A stretch of 51,617 bases of DNA from Eubacteriales bacterium (GCA_030524135.1 JAUNHA010000014.1:1-51617); one strand, 5' to 3'. Positions 32,206 through 41,393 are shown, numbered from the stretch's first letter. Numbers and translations are program-made. Notes: a model not told the origin generated them from the letters alone.

Positions 32206-32721
32206 ATGAACGCGGATTTAAGAGTAGGCGTTATTACCAGAACTCATGGAATAAGAGGAGAGGTAAAGGTTTATCCAACAACCGACTCTCCTCTTAGATT
32301 TCGTGATCTGGAAGGTGTTTTATTAAAACTTGGAAAGCGCATGCGCGCGCTTACCGTGGACGAGGTCAGTTTCTTTAAAAACCTCGTCATTGTTAAATTC
32401 AGAGAAATTAACACGCTCGAAGAGGCGGAAGTGCTTAAGGGCGGAGAAATCTATATTGACCGCGAGGACGGCGAGCCGCTTGCGGAAAATGAGTATTATA
32501 TCGCGGATCTTCTCGGCATGGAAGTGTATGACGCTGATAACAAAACGCTGCTCGGCACATTAAAGGATGTGCTGCAGACCGGCGCAAACGATGTCTATAT
32601 TGTTGCGAGAGAGGGTCAGAAGGACCTTCTGCTTCCTGCGATCAGAGATTGTATCCGGCAGATCGACGTTGAAAATAACAGAATGGAAGTCCATGTAATG
32701 CCAGGACTTCTGGATCTTTGA
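32206..32721 (+). CDS. rimM: ribosome maturation factor RimM
   Basis: A 171-residue two-domain protein that helps assemble the head of the 30S subunit by binding S19. The N-terminal barrel opens LRVGVITRTHGIRGEVKVYPTTD (family-typical), and the C-terminal PRC-barrel includes EYYIADLLGMEVYD and LLLPAI. Standard length. Its stop lies 5 bases before the trmD ATG. Confidence 0.95.
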   Translation: MNADLRVGVITRTHGIRGEVKVYPTTDSPLRFRDLEGVLLKLGKRMRALTVDEVSFFKNLVIVKFREINTLEEAEVLKGGEIYIDREDGEPLAENEYYIADLLGMEVYDADNKTLLGTLKDVLQTGANDVYIVAREGQKDLLLPAIRDCIRQIDVENNRMEVHVMPGLLDL

Positions 32722-32726
32722 TTATC

Positions 32727-33521
32727 ATGAATTTTTATGTAATGACCTTATTCCCTGAAATGATCATGCAGGGCGTTTCCACGAGTATTACAGGACGCGC
32801 CATGGCAAAGGGCGTGATCGGTGTTGAGGCTGTCAATATCAGGGATTATACAAATGAACGGCACGGCCATGTAGACGACGCTCCCTATGGAGGCGGCGCG
32901 GGAATGGTCATGCAGGCGCAGCCCATTATGGATTGCTACCGTGCACTAACGGATAAGATCGGGAAAAAACCGCGTGTGATCTACCTGACCCCGCAGGGCA
33001 GGGTGTTCAGCCAGAGCTACGCAAAGGAGCTTGCGGCAGAAGAAGAGCTGGTTTTTCTCTGCGGACACTACGAGGGCGTTGATGAACGTGCGCTTTCGCT
33101 TCTGCAGACAGAAAACGTTTCGATCGGAGATTATGTGCTGACAGGAGGAGAGCTTCCTGCCATGGTCATGATCGACTGTATCTCAAGGCTTGTTCCGGGG
33201 GTTCTCGGGAAGGACGAATCCGCCGATATTGAAAGCTTTCACGACAATCTGCTTGAATATCCGCAGTATACACGGCCGGAAGTCTACGAAGGGCTTAAGG
33301 TTCCCGATATTCTGCTTTCCGGACACCATGCGAATGTCGAAAAATGGCGCAGGGAGCAGTCCATTGAACGGACGCTTGCCGTAAGGCCTGATCTTTTGCC
33401 GGATGCGGTGCTTTCAAAGAAGGAGCGCCAGTATCTGGAACGGCTTCTGGCTGAGCAGAAGGCTGCCATGGCAGAAAAAGAGAACATAAGCCCGATGACG
33501 GAGCCGGATGCCTGTCAGTAA
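32727..33521 (+). CDS. trmD: tRNA (guanine-37-N1) methyltransferase
   Basis: A 264-residue SPOUT enzyme with the deep trefoil knot that methylates G37 next to the anticodon to prevent frameshifting. Family signs: MTLFPEM at the start, DDAPYGGGAGMVM, the knot YLTPQGRVF, LCGHYEGVDERAL and SIGDYVLTGGELPAM. I take the ATG at 32727; a TTG start at 32718, overlapping the rimM stop, would add three residues. Ribosome site is weak, so coupling to rimM is likely. Confidence 0.94.
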   Translation: MNFYVMTLFPEMIMQGVSTSITGRAMAKGVIGVEAVNIRDYTNERHGHVDDAPYGGGAGMVMQAQPIMDCYRALTDKIGKKPRVIYLTPQGRVFSQSYAKELAAEEELVFLCGHYEGVDERALSLLQTENVSIGDYVLTGGELPAMVMIDCISRLVPGVLGKDESADIESFHDNLLEYPQYTRPEVYEGLKVPDILLSGHHANVEKWRREQSIERTLAVRPDLLPDAVLSKKERQYLERLLAEQKAAMAEKENISPMTEPDACQ

Positions 33522-33576
33522 AATCATAACTATTTTATATCATTCAAAAGTATTAAAGGAGTATTAAAACAAAATC

Positions 33577-34851
33577 ATGGACGGAGACGCTGCGATACAG
33601 CTCGTTGTAATTATTATTCTGATCGGTCTGTCGGCCTTTTTTTCCTCGTCGGAAACGGCGCTTGTATCCTGCAACAAGATACGCATGAAGAACCTTTCCG
33701 ACAGCGGAGATAAAAAAGCCGCCACGGTGCTTCGGGTGACGGAAAACCAGCCGAAGATGCTTTCCGCGATTCTGATCGGCAATAATATCGTAAATATCAG
33801 TGCATCAGCACTTGCGACGCTGTTTGCAACAAATCATTTCGGAAGCGCCGCGGTAGGTGCCTCCACAGGTGTACTGACGCTTCTGGTCCTTCTTTTCGGA
33901 GAGATCACGCCGAAGAGCGCAGCCTCGGTCAATGCCGATCAGATGGCGCTCGGCTGTGCAAATATCATCGGAACACTCATGACGCTGCTGACGCCGGTCA
34001 TCTGGCTTGTAAATCTGCTGTCGGGGCTTGTACAGAAGCTCCTCCGTATCAATACAGACGGCGGGCAGAATGCCATTACGGAGGAAGAGCTCCGTACGAT
34101 CGTGGATATGAGCCATGAAGAGGGCGTTATTGAAAGCGATGAAAAGCAGATGATCACGAATGTATTTGATTTCGGGGATCAGGCTGCAAGGGATATTATG
34201 ATCCCGCGTGTCGACATGACCTGTGTAGATGTAGAAGCCGGCTATGATGAGGTGATCTCCATTTTCCGTGAGGAAAAATATACCCGTATGCCTGTATATG
34301 AAGACGATACGGACAATGTGATCGGAATCCTCAACATCAAGGATCTGTTCCTGCAGGCTAAAAACGACGGAAGCTTTTCACTCCGCAGCCTGATGCGTGA
34401 GCCGCTCTATGCCTTTGAGCTCAAAAAGGTTTCGAAGCTGATGACGCAGATGCGGGAATCCTCCAGTAATGTGGCGATCGTTCTGAATGAATACGGATCC
34501 TGCGTCGGCATGATCACGCTTGAGGATATGCTTGAGGAGATCGTAGGCGATATTCATGATGAATACGATGCGGAAGAGGAAGAGGAAAACAAGCGCCTTC
34601 GCGTCGGGGAAAATGAATACCTCGTAGACGGTTCGATGAAGCTCGACGATCTGAATGAACTGATGGGCACAAAGCTTGTCTCAGAGGATTACGATTCGAT
34701 CGGCGGATATCTCACGGAGCATTTTGAACACCTTCCGGATCAGGGAGAAGAGCTCACGGAGGGAAATCTTCGTTTTGTCATTGAAGAAGCCAATGACACC
34801 CGTGTGGAGAAAGTACGTATTTTCATTCTTGACGAAGCGAAGAGCGTATGA
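33577..34851 (+). CDS. CNNM/CorC-type membrane protein with CBS pair
   Basis: A 424-residue protein of the hemolysin C/CNNM family, proposed magnesium or other cation transporters. Residues 1-180 are the DUF21 membrane domain with four hydrophobic segments (early ones include FFSSSETALVSCN). A CBS pair follows at about 205-325 (IMIPRVDMTCVD; FREEKYTRMPVYEDD; GMITLEDMLEEIVGDI), then the CorC_HlyC domain (340-420; VDGSMKLDDLNELMG, GYLTEHFEHLP). Adenine nucleotide binding by the CBS pair is typical. It lies between trmD and rplS, an insertion into that usual pair. Confidence 0.9.
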   Translation: MDGDAAIQLVVIIILIGLSAFFSSSETALVSCNKIRMKNLSDSGDKKAATVLRVTENQPKMLSAILIGNNIVNISASALATLFATNHFGSAAVGASTGVLTLLVLLFGEITPKSAASVNADQMALGCANIIGTLMTLLTPVIWLVNLLSGLVQKLLRINTDGGQNAITEEELRTIVDMSHEEGVIESDEKQMITNVFDFGDQAARDIMIPRVDMTCVDVEAGYDEVISIFREEKYTRMPVYEDDTDNVIGILNIKDLFLQAKNDGSFSLRSLMREPLYAFELKKVSKLMTQMRESSSNVAIVLNEYGSCVGMITLEDMLEEIVGDIHDEYDAEEEEENKRLRVGENEYLVDGSMKLDDLNELMGTKLVSEDYDSIGGYLTEHFEHLPDQGEELTEGNLRFVIEEANDTRVEKVRIFILDEAKSV

Positions 34852-34869
34852 TAATATATTAAGGCTGCA

Positions 34870-34972
34870 TTGACGAAAAAACCGTTTTTCGTATGTATCA
34901 GAGATTAAAAGCAGGACGGTCCGCTGGCGCGCCGCGTTAAGAACGTCGGATAATTTTAAGGAGGAAAGAAAC
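34870..34972 (+). promoter_or_regulatory. rplS upstream region: hairpin, possible promoter and leader
   Basis: ACGAAAAA (34873-34880) and TTTTTCGT (34885-34892) form a small hairpin that may end the previous gene. TTGACG (34870-34875) and TATGTA (34892-34897) could be a promoter with a 16-base spacer. The rest (ACGGTCCGCTGGCGCGCCGCG and on) is GC-rich and may be the autoregulatory L19 leader known from Firmicutes, but I cannot confirm its fold. Confidence 0.35.
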
Positions 34973-35323
34973 ATGCAGGAAATCATCAAGAAGCTTGAAG
35001 ACGAGCAGCTCAGAAAAGAAGCGCTCGCTGACTTCAAGGTAGGCGACACCATCAGAGTGCACAACCTCATCAAGGAGGGTAACCGCGAGCGTATCCAGAT
35101 CTATGAGGGAACCGTTATCCAGAGACAGGGAACCGGCGCAAGAGAGACCTTCACCGTAAGAAAGCTTTCCAACGGCGTAGGCGTAGAGAAGACCTGGCCG
35201 ATCCACAGCCCGTTCGTAGCGAAGATCGAGGTTGTAAGACACGGTAAGGTAAGACGTGCGAAGCTGTTCTATCTGCGCGACAGAGTTGGTAAGGCTGCAA
35301 AGGTTAAAGAGCTTATCAAGTAA
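34973..35323 (+). CDS. rplS: 50S ribosomal protein L19
   Basis: A 116-residue ribosomal protein at the subunit interface. It shows [23 protein letters not shown] (family-typical, one block), FEGTVI-like [24 protein letters not shown] and [21 protein letters not shown]. Codon bias is strong. A complete AAGGAGG site precedes it and a clear terminator follows. Confidence 0.97.
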   Translation: MQEIIKKLEDEQLRKEALADFKVGDTIRVHNLIKEGNRERIQIYEGTVIQRQGTGARETFTVRKLSNGVGVEKTWPIHSPFVAKIEVVRHGKVRRAKLFYLRDRVGKAAKVKELIK

Positions 35324-35342
35324 TCTAATCGAAACTGATATG

Positions 35343-35371
35343 GGGCCGGCATTTTGCCGGCTCTGTTTTTG
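35343..35371 (+). terminator. terminator after rplS
   Basis: GCCGGC (35345-35350), ATTTT loop, GCCGGC (35356-35361), then TCTGTTTTT. Confidence 0.88.
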
Positions 35372-35471
35372 TATACAGAATGCGCTGCTGAAAGGAATTG
35401 CAGGGAGATCCGGTTATAAACCCTCGGAAATGATCTGTAAGATTTCCGTTATATCATTCGGTCAGCCCGTG

Positions 35472-35480
35472 TGGTAAAAT
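35472..35480 (+). promoter_or_regulatory. extended -10 promoter of the YARHG/PBP lipoprotein gene
   Basis: TGGTAAAAT with TAAAAT at 35475-35480; the -35 (TATCAT at 35452-35457) is poor. The same TGGTAAAAT string precedes lepB and trpS. Confidence 0.4.
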
Positions 35481-35499
35481 GAAACAGGGGTGATGCGCT

Positions 35500-37866
35500 A
35501 TGCGTACGGATAAGGACCATTCACAATTAAAGAGATTGTATGCCTTTGTGCTGCTGCTTAGTACAGCAGTTTTTCTTTCTGCCTGTCAAAAGCCGGAGAA
35601 GCCGGCAGGAAGCTCAGCACCAGTTGCGCAGAGCACTTCAGAATCACCGAATGCAGAAGCTTCTCCGGCAGAAACCGATCCGAATACCACAGGCGCTGAG
35701 AGCGCCGCAGGAGAAGTGATTTCGCATCCGATCGGCAGTATGGAGGATGATTACATCCTTCCCGATGCCTCCGTCTATGCCTACCCGGAAGAGCTTCTTT
35801 CATCACTCAGCAGCGAAGAACTCAGAGTTGCCAGAAATGAGCTCTATGCCCGGCATGGACGCGCATTCCGGGACGAAACGCTCCGCGCTTATTTTGAAGG
35901 AAAAGCGTGGTATCAGGCGAAAGCATCAGCAGTGTCAGATGACAGCATACTGAATTCTTTCGAAAAAGAAAATTTAAAACGTATTCTCAGGACAGAGCAG
36001 CGTCGGATCCCGCTTCAAATTCCGGAATTTTCCAGAGAGGAGTTTCCGGTGCTTGACGGCTCGACCGCAACACTGCCGATCTCCCAGGCGCTCTACCGGC
36101 TTGTGACGGATTCCTCACAGGAAGAAGCAGAGGATGCAATCTACCATTCCAAAACAACGAGCTCTTACCGGAGGCTGGCAGAAAAGGATCCTTACGACGA
36201 AGCTTATCCGTCTCTCGTCATTGCATACGAGCCTTCAGAGGAGCTCTATGCGGAGCTTTCCGAGGACGGTGACCCGCTCCTCATAGAACCTGTCGGAAAA
36301 GACGCGCTTGTATTTATGTCAAATGCAGAAAACCCGGTAACATCGCTTACTGAGGAACAGCTTGTAGACATCTATGCGGGCAAATCGCGGTTCTGGGAAG
36401 GAACCGACGGCAGCACTCCGATCGTGGCTTTTCAGCGGCCTGAAGGGTCAGGCAGCCAGAATCTCATGGAAAAGCTTGTCATGCAGGGAACGCCCATGGC
36501 GAAAGCCCCTTCCGACCAGATCTTTTCGGAAATGGGTGACATTCTGGAAGCGCTCTCTTCTTATGACAACAGTAAAAATGCAATCGGCTATTCTGTATAC
36601 TATTATGCCAGGAACATGTATGAGATCCCGGATCTGCGTTTCATGGCGGTGAATCAGATATTGCCCGACAATGATACGATCAGGGATGGCAGCTATCCAT
36701 ACGTCAATGAGTTCTATGCAGCGATCCGGAAAGACGAGCCGGAAGGCTCTCCGGCCCGCGTGTTATTCGACTGGCTTACGTCAGACGACGGGCAGGCGCT
36801 CATCAATGAGCTTGGATATGTGGGCATGAAGGATGTCAGAAGAAAGCTTCCGGATGGCTTCCTTCCTGAGGATGAATACGGGACAGATTCTCAAAGTGTT
36901 TCCGAAGAAACCGGCAAAAGTCCTGTTGTTTCACTGAAAAAAGACCAGGTGCTGCTTGCTGACGGCAATAATTTCCGGGGACAGTCGGGGACCGTCATTT
37001 ACGATGCAGCCTTTAAAGAGCTTGACTTTCTTCCTGACATTGCAACAGATGGAATGCCGCTTCTTGCGGCATGGGATCAGAAGGAACTGATCCGGATGCG
37101 GGATGACAGCACAAATTTATACGGGATTTATTCGTTGGAAAAGAAAGACTGGGAGATAAAGCCCGTATACAACGGTATTTCTCGGAACAAAAACGGATTT
37201 CTGCTTTACCGTGAGGTGAGCGGAACGGGGAGCGTCGGGAGCATCTACAGCTTTGCGGATCCAGAAGGCAGGATCATGAAAGAGGGCAGGAGTGAAGACA
37301 TATTAAAGCTGTACGAAAAAGGAATTCAGCCTTATCCGGATATGAATGCAGCAGAATTTGCCTCTGCATATCCGGAGCTCATGAAAACATATCATGCATC
37401 CGCAGCAGATATTGACTTCTGGTGGCCGTCGGATTATGATTCACAATCCGTCGCCGTGATTCGTTCAGGAAACGTCTACCATATCTGTAAACTTTCCGGA
37501 GAGCTTCTTTTCTCCATGGATGCCGGGACCTTAATCAAAGAGCTGCAGGTAAGTTCTGAGGAGGCTCCGCTTATTCTTGAAGAATTCAGCTCAAATCAGA
37601 CCGCTCCGGTCACGATTTCTGATGGAATCTACTGTCAGCGCGTCTATTTTTACGCGCCTCTTGACGGTAAATATGAATACTACGGGTGGAAGGCTCTGAT
37701 TTTTGATCACGGGAAGCTTGTGAAAACGCTTAACGGAGACAAACTCGGCGGTCTGATACCGGGTGACGGATTTTATCTGGATATGAGCGGAAATTATATT
37801 TCCGTATACAATTACGAGGATCAGCTTGTAAAACGCGTGCTGAACGGGGATGCACGAAACGACTGA
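35500..37866 (+). CDS. lipoprotein with YARHG, PstS-like binding domain and WG-like C-terminus
   Basis: A 788-residue exported lipoprotein. The lipobox is FLSAC with Cys29, followed by a Ser/Ala/Glu/Pro spacer up to about 75. Residues about 105-165 hold a YARHG segment (NELYARHGRAF, AYFEGKAWYQ). Residues about 180-450 look like a periplasmic-binding-protein fold of the PstS phosphate group: LDGSTATLPISQALYR, the GKDALVFMSNAENPV strand, DIYAGKSRFW, and PEGSGSQNLMEKL. The last 300 residues are beta-rich with WG-repeat-like pieces (NLYGIYSLEKKDWEIKPVYNG). No pst transporter genes are near. It might be a ligand sensor or binder, but the ligand is unknown. Single-gene unit. Confidence 0.75.
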   Translation: MRTDKDHSQLKRLYAFVLLLSTAVFLSACQKPEKPAGSSAPVAQSTSESPNAEASPAETDPNTTGAESAAGEVISHPIGSMEDDYILPDASVYAYPEELLSSLSSEELRVARNELYARHGRAFRDETLRAYFEGKAWYQAKASAVSDDSILNSFEKENLKRILRTEQRRIPLQIPEFSREEFPVLDGSTATLPISQALYRLVTDSSQEEAEDAIYHSKTTSSYRRLAEKDPYDEAYPSLVIAYEPSEELYAELSEDGDPLLIEPVGKDALVFMSNAENPVTSLTEEQLVDIYAGKSRFWEGTDGSTPIVAFQRPEGSGSQNLMEKLVMQGTPMAKAPSDQIFSEMGDILEALSSYDNSKNAIGYSVYYYARNMYEIPDLRFMAVNQILPDNDTIRDGSYPYVNEFYAAIRKDEPEGSPARVLFDWLTSDDGQALINELGYVGMKDVRRKLPDGFLPEDEYGTDSQSVSEETGKSPVVSLKKDQVLLADGNNFRGQSGTVIYDAAFKELDFLPDIATDGMPLLAAWDQKELIRMRDDSTNLYGIYSLEKKDWEIKPVYNGISRNKNGFLLYREVSGTGSVGSIYSFADPEGRIMKEGRSEDILKLYEKGIQPYPDMNAAEFASAYPELMKTYHASAADIDFWWPSDYDSQSVAVIRSGNVYHICKLSGELLFSMDAGTLIKELQVSSEEAPLILEEFSSNQTAPVTISDGIYCQRVYFYAPLDGKYEYYGWKALIFDHGKLVKTLNGDKLGGLIPGDGFYLDMSGNYISVYNYEDQLVKRVLNGDARND

Positions 37867-37901
37867 GTTTTTCCGGTGTTTTCCGCAGCGGTGTCTTCAG
37901 C

Positions 37902-37930
37902 TTGAAAAAGAAATAAAAGATTGGTAAAAT
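37902..37930 (+). promoter_or_regulatory. promoter of lepB, likely leaderless
   Basis: TTGAAA (37902-37907), 17 bases, TAAAAT (37925-37930) with a TG extension. Transcription should start at 37936-37938, right at the lepB ATG (37938). No ribosome site is present. Confidence 0.65.
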
Positions 37931-37937
37931 AATCGCC

Positions 37938-38483
37938 ATGGGATTATACACGTATGAGGACAATTCAATCTTAAGAACAGTCGTGCAGTGGCTTACGAAC
38001 ATCATTGTCACCGTTGCTTTTGCATGGTTTCTTGTTTACGGCGTTCTCGGCCAGGAGATGGTCAGCGGACACAGCATGCTGCCGACCCTGGCAGCGGAGG
38101 ATATGTGCCTTGTAAACCGTCTCTGTTATGACATCGGCAATCCAAAACGCTTTGACGTCGTCGTATTCGAACGCGAGGATACAAAACAGACCAATATCAA
38201 ACGGGTGATCGGACTTCCCGGAGATACCGTCCAGATCGTCGGAGGCTCCGTTTACATCAACAACCGGAAGCTGGATGACCCGCATATCGGTGCTGTATCG
38301 CTTCCGGGCCTTGCGGAGAATCCGGTAGAGCTGCAGAAGGGAGAGTACTTTCTTCTGGGGGATAACGCGGATTCATCTGAGGACAGCCGCTTTGCAAACA
38401 TCGGCAACGTCAAGCGGGAAAATATAAAAGGAAAGGTTTGGTTTCGCCTGAAGCCATTTAAGAATTTAGGGTTTATAGACTGA
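37938..38483 (+). CDS. lepB: signal peptidase I
   Basis: A 181-residue S26 family protease that removes signal peptides outside the membrane. One N-terminal membrane helix (about 19-38) leads to the catalytic Ser46 (SGHSMLPTL) and Lys88 (NIKRVIGLPGD); box E is GDNADSSEDSR. It is of the short Gram-positive type. It would process the many exported proteins here, including the sortase fusion. The start has no Shine-Dalgarno site. It overlaps rbgA by one base (TGATG). Confidence 0.94.
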   Translation: MGLYTYEDNSILRTVVQWLTNIIVTVAFAWFLVYGVLGQEMVSGHSMLPTLAAEDMCLVNRLCYDIGNPKRFDVVVFEREDTKQTNIKRVIGLPGDTVQIVGGSVYINNRKLDDPHIGAVSLPGLAENPVELQKGEYFLLGDNADSSEDSRFANIGNVKRENIKGKVWFRLKPFKNLGFID

Positions 38484-39382
38484 TGAAAATACAATGGTAT
38501 CCCGGACACATGACAAAAGCAAAACGCAGCATGGTTTCGGATGTAAAACTTGTGGATCTCGTGATCGAGCTGCTGGATGCGCGCGCGCCCCGCTCAACGG
38601 AAAATCCGGATATCCGGAAACTTACGGAGGGGAAGAAGCGGCTGGTTCTTCTCAACAAATCTGATCTTGCAGACGACAGAGCGACAAAGCTCTGGATCGA
38701 TAAATTCCGCGCGGAGCACTGTGAGGTCGTTGCGCTCGATTCAAGACGCAGGGACGGCATCGGCCTCGTGAAGCAGGCGGCGGCCCGCCTTTCCGAAGAG
38801 AAGTGGGAGAGAGACAGGCGCAGGGGAGTACTTCAGAAGCGCGCCGTGCGTGCAATGATCTGTGGAATTCCCAACGTCGGAAAATCCACATTTATCAATT
38901 CGCTTGTGGGAAAGGCTTCCGCAAAGACCGGAGACAAGCCGGGCGTTACAAAAGGAAATCAGTGGCTTTCGGTGAGCAGCGAATTTGTGCTGCTCGATAC
39001 GCCGGGCGTGCTGTGGCCCAAATTCGACGATGAAACGGTTGGAACGCACCTTGCGGTGATCGGCGCGATCAATGATGAGATCATAAACCGTGAAGAGCTC
39101 GCGATGTGCCTTATTTCCATCCTGCTCTCTGATTATCCGGGGCTCCTTGCCGAGCGGTATGCGATCACGCAGGACGCGCTTTCGGAAAAGCGTTCCGAGG
39201 CAGAGGAGAGCGGCGTACTTGGTCTCAATCATGAAGCGCTTGCCTATCTTGATCTGATTGCTGCAAAACGCGGATGCCTGAGGCGCGGCGGCGTACCGGA
39301 TTATGAACGCGCGGCAAGGCTTCTGATCGACGACTTCCGTTCCGGCAGGCTCGGGAAGATCTCGCTGGAGCGTCCGTTATGA
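38483..39382 (+). CDS. rbgA: ribosome biogenesis GTPase RbgA (YlqF)
   Basis: A 299-residue circularly permuted GTPase needed for late 50S assembly. The motif order is permuted: G4 NKSD (LLNKSDLA) comes before G1 GIPNVGKST and G3 DTPGVLWP. The opening IQWYPGHMTKAKR is the family mark, and an ANTAR-like helical C-terminus follows. Its ends overlap lepB (1 base) and rnhB (ATGA, 4 bases), so it is translationally coupled. Confidence 0.95.
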   Translation: MKIQWYPGHMTKAKRSMVSDVKLVDLVIELLDARAPRSTENPDIRKLTEGKKRLVLLNKSDLADDRATKLWIDKFRAEHCEVVALDSRRRDGIGLVKQAAARLSEEKWERDRRRGVLQKRAVRAMICGIPNVGKSTFINSLVGKASAKTGDKPGVTKGNQWLSVSSEFVLLDTPGVLWPKFDDETVGTHLAVIGAINDEIINREELAMCLISILLSDYPGLLAERYAITQDALSEKRSEAEESGVLGLNHEALAYLDLIAAKRGCLRRGGVPDYERAARLLIDDFRSGRLGKISLERPL

Positions 39383-40083
39383 GAAAACTGTCAGAAGAAA
39401 AAATAGCTGCTGAGAGGGAGAGGCTCTCAGCAATGCACGCTGTGGAGAAATCCCTTTACGCACAGGGGTTTGAGTACGTTATAGGCGTGGATGAGGTCGG
39501 AAGAGGACCGCTCTGCGGACCGGTGACGGCTGCTGCCTGTATTCTTCCGAGGGACTGCGAGATTCTTTTTTTGAATGACTCAAAAAAGCTTTCAGAAAAG
39601 AAGCGGGAACTTTTATATGACGAAATAAAAGAAAAGGCCCTTGCCTATGGAATCGCCTCTGTTTCTCCTGCACGGATCGATGAGATCAATATATTGCAGG
39701 CGACGTTTGAAGCGATGCGGGAAGCGGTTTCTACCTGCTGCAGGAGGCTTGTATCAGAAGCTCCCGAAGCGGAGCTTCCGGCAAAAACGGAAGTATCAGC
39801 GATCGTTCTTGTAGACGGGGACAAACAGATTCCAAAGCTCCCCCTGCCCCAGCAGAATCTGATCAAAGGAGACGCAAATGCGCTTTCGGTCGCAGCGGCT
39901 TCCATTCTTGCGAAGGTAACAAGAGACAGACTGATGTATGAGTACGACAGTCTTTATCCCGGATATGAATTCGGAAAGAATAAGGGCTACGGAACAAAGG
40001 CGCATTATGAAGGTCTGAAGACGCTCGGCATTACTCCAATTCATCGCAGAAGCTTTCTCAAGAATCTGGACCTTCATGAATAA
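39379..40083 (+). CDS. rnhB: ribonuclease HII
   Basis: A 234-residue enzyme that removes ribonucleotides from DNA and cuts RNA in hybrids. The GRGPLCGPV motif with the catalytic acids (VDEVGRGPLCG), the conserved DSKKLSEKKR, and the later VDGDK and AAASILAKVTRDR motifs are present. An insertion of about 15 residues near 120-135 (EAPEAELPAKTEVS) extends the loop before the VDGDK strand. Coupled to rbgA and yraN. Confidence 0.95.
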   Translation: MRKLSEEKIAAERERLSAMHAVEKSLYAQGFEYVIGVDEVGRGPLCGPVTAAACILPRDCEILFLNDSKKLSEKKRELLYDEIKEKALAYGIASVSPARIDEINILQATFEAMREAVSTCCRRLVSEAPEAELPAKTEVSAIVLVDGDKQIPKLPLPQQNLIKGDANALSVAAASILAKVTRDRLMYEYDSLYPGYEFGKNKGYGTKAHYEGLKTLGITPIHRRSFLKNLDLHE

Positions 40084-40468
40084 TTTATACGGACAGAACA
40101 ATAAGGAAAACCAAAACCGCAGGGCGGTCGGAACCTGTTATGAAACGGCTGCCATGCGGTTTCTTGAAACGCAGGGCTACCGGATTCTCTGCAGAAACTA
40201 CAGAACAAGGCGCGGGGAGATCGATCTGATCGCACTTTGCGAGGACGGGAGAACGCTCGCGTTTATTGAGGTAAAATACAGAAAAACTGCGCGCTGCGGC
40301 ATGCCTTCAGAAGCGGTTGATGTCAGAAAACAGATCCGGATCCGGAATACGGCAGAACAATATCTTCTGGAAAACGCGCTCTTTGATGCCGCAGTCCGTT
40401 TTGATGTGGTGGAAATACTCGACAATAAAATCAGGGTGATCAAACATGCATTTACAGCTTATTTATAA
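40076..40468 (+). CDS. YraN family nuclease-like protein (UPF0102)
   Basis: A 130-residue protein of the UPF0102 group, which has the fold of Holliday-junction-type endonucleases. The motif RRGEIDLIALCEDGRTLAFIEVKYR carries the D-ExK type acidic and lysine residues. The cellular role is not settled. It overlaps rnhB by 8 bases and pgeF by 23 bases, usual for this cluster. Confidence 0.9.
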   Translation: MNNLYGQNNKENQNRRAVGTCYETAAMRFLETQGYRILCRNYRTRRGEIDLIALCEDGRTLAFIEVKYRKTARCGMPSEAVDVRKQIRIRNTAEQYLLENALFDAAVRFDVVEILDNKIRVIKHAFTAYL

Positions 40469-41387
40469 AAATGATAAGGATGTGTTTTTTCTTCATGAAG
40501 ACGCTGTCCCGTATCTGAGCTTCCGCGCGCTGGATGAAACAGGTATGTTTCCAAACGCCTTTTCAACAAGGCTTGGCGGCGTATCGGAGGGGCATCTTGC
40601 TTCCATGAACCTGACCTATGCGAAAGAGGGAGAAAAGCCGGAACATGTGCTTGAGAACTACAGGCGGTTTGCAGCCTCAGCCGGATTTGACATCGGGCGG
40701 ATGGTCGTATCCCAGCAGACACATACGACCAACGTGCGCGAGGTTACGGAGGCTGATGCAGGCATGGGAGTGCTGCGTGAACGCAGCTACACCGATGTGG
40801 ACGGGCTTGTGACAAATACGCCGGGGCTTACGCTTGTGACCTTTTACGCGGACTGTGTGCCGCTTTATATTGCCGATCCCGTACACCGGGCGATCGGGCT
40901 CAGCCACAGCGGATGGCGCGGGACGGTAAACCGCATGGGAGCGGTTACGATCAGGAAGCTTTCTGCGCTTTACAACAGTGATCCTTCGGAGCTCATCTGC
41001 TGTATCGGGCCCAGCATCTGCAGAGACTGCTTTGAGGTGGGCGGAGAGGTAGCGGCTGAATTTGAAGCTTCGTTCGGCTTTTCCCGCAGAAGTGAACTCA
41101 TTTACAGGATCGATCAGAAAAACGGTACGGAGGAAGGCGCGGTTCCCGAAGGCAAAACAGCTGCTTCCCTTACGCCGATCGGTCCGGAAGAGAAAATCGA
41201 TCGGGCGAAGAAATATTATGTCGATCTCTGGCGGGCAAACGAACTGGTATTTCTGGATGCAGGGGTTCTGCCCGAAAACATCCATACGACAAATATCTGC
41301 ACCCGCTGCAATCCGGATGTGCTGTGGTCACACCGGAAATTCGGCACAATGCGCGGAAATCTTGCCGCCTTTCTTTCCATCAAATAA
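40446..41387 (+). CDS. pgeF: YfiH/LACC1-family purine nucleoside phosphorylase
   Basis: A 313-residue member of the YfiH (Cu-oxidase_4) family. Related proteins act as multifunctional purine nucleoside phosphorylases / adenosine deaminases, and Escherichia coli YfiH also clears wrong muropeptide precursors. The zinc ligands are seen in QQTHTTNV, the Cys of ADCVPLY and the His of LSHSGWRG; CIGPSICRDCFEVG follows. A loop of about 40 residues rich in Glu and Gly near 220-250 is longer than usual. Its ATG lies inside the end of yraN. Confidence 0.88.
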   Translation: MHLQLIYKNDKDVFFLHEDAVPYLSFRALDETGMFPNAFSTRLGGVSEGHLASMNLTYAKEGEKPEHVLENYRRFAASAGFDIGRMVVSQQTHTTNVREVTEADAGMGVLRERSYTDVDGLVTNTPGLTLVTFYADCVPLYIADPVHRAIGLSHSGWRGTVNRMGAVTIRKLSALYNSDPSELICCIGPSICRDCFEVGGEVAAEFEASFGFSRRSELIYRIDQKNGTEEGAVPEGKTAASLTPIGPEEKIDRAKKYYVDLWRANELVFLDAGVLPENIHTTNICTRCNPDVLWSHRKFGTMRGNLAAFLSIK

Positions 41388-41393
41388 AGATTG

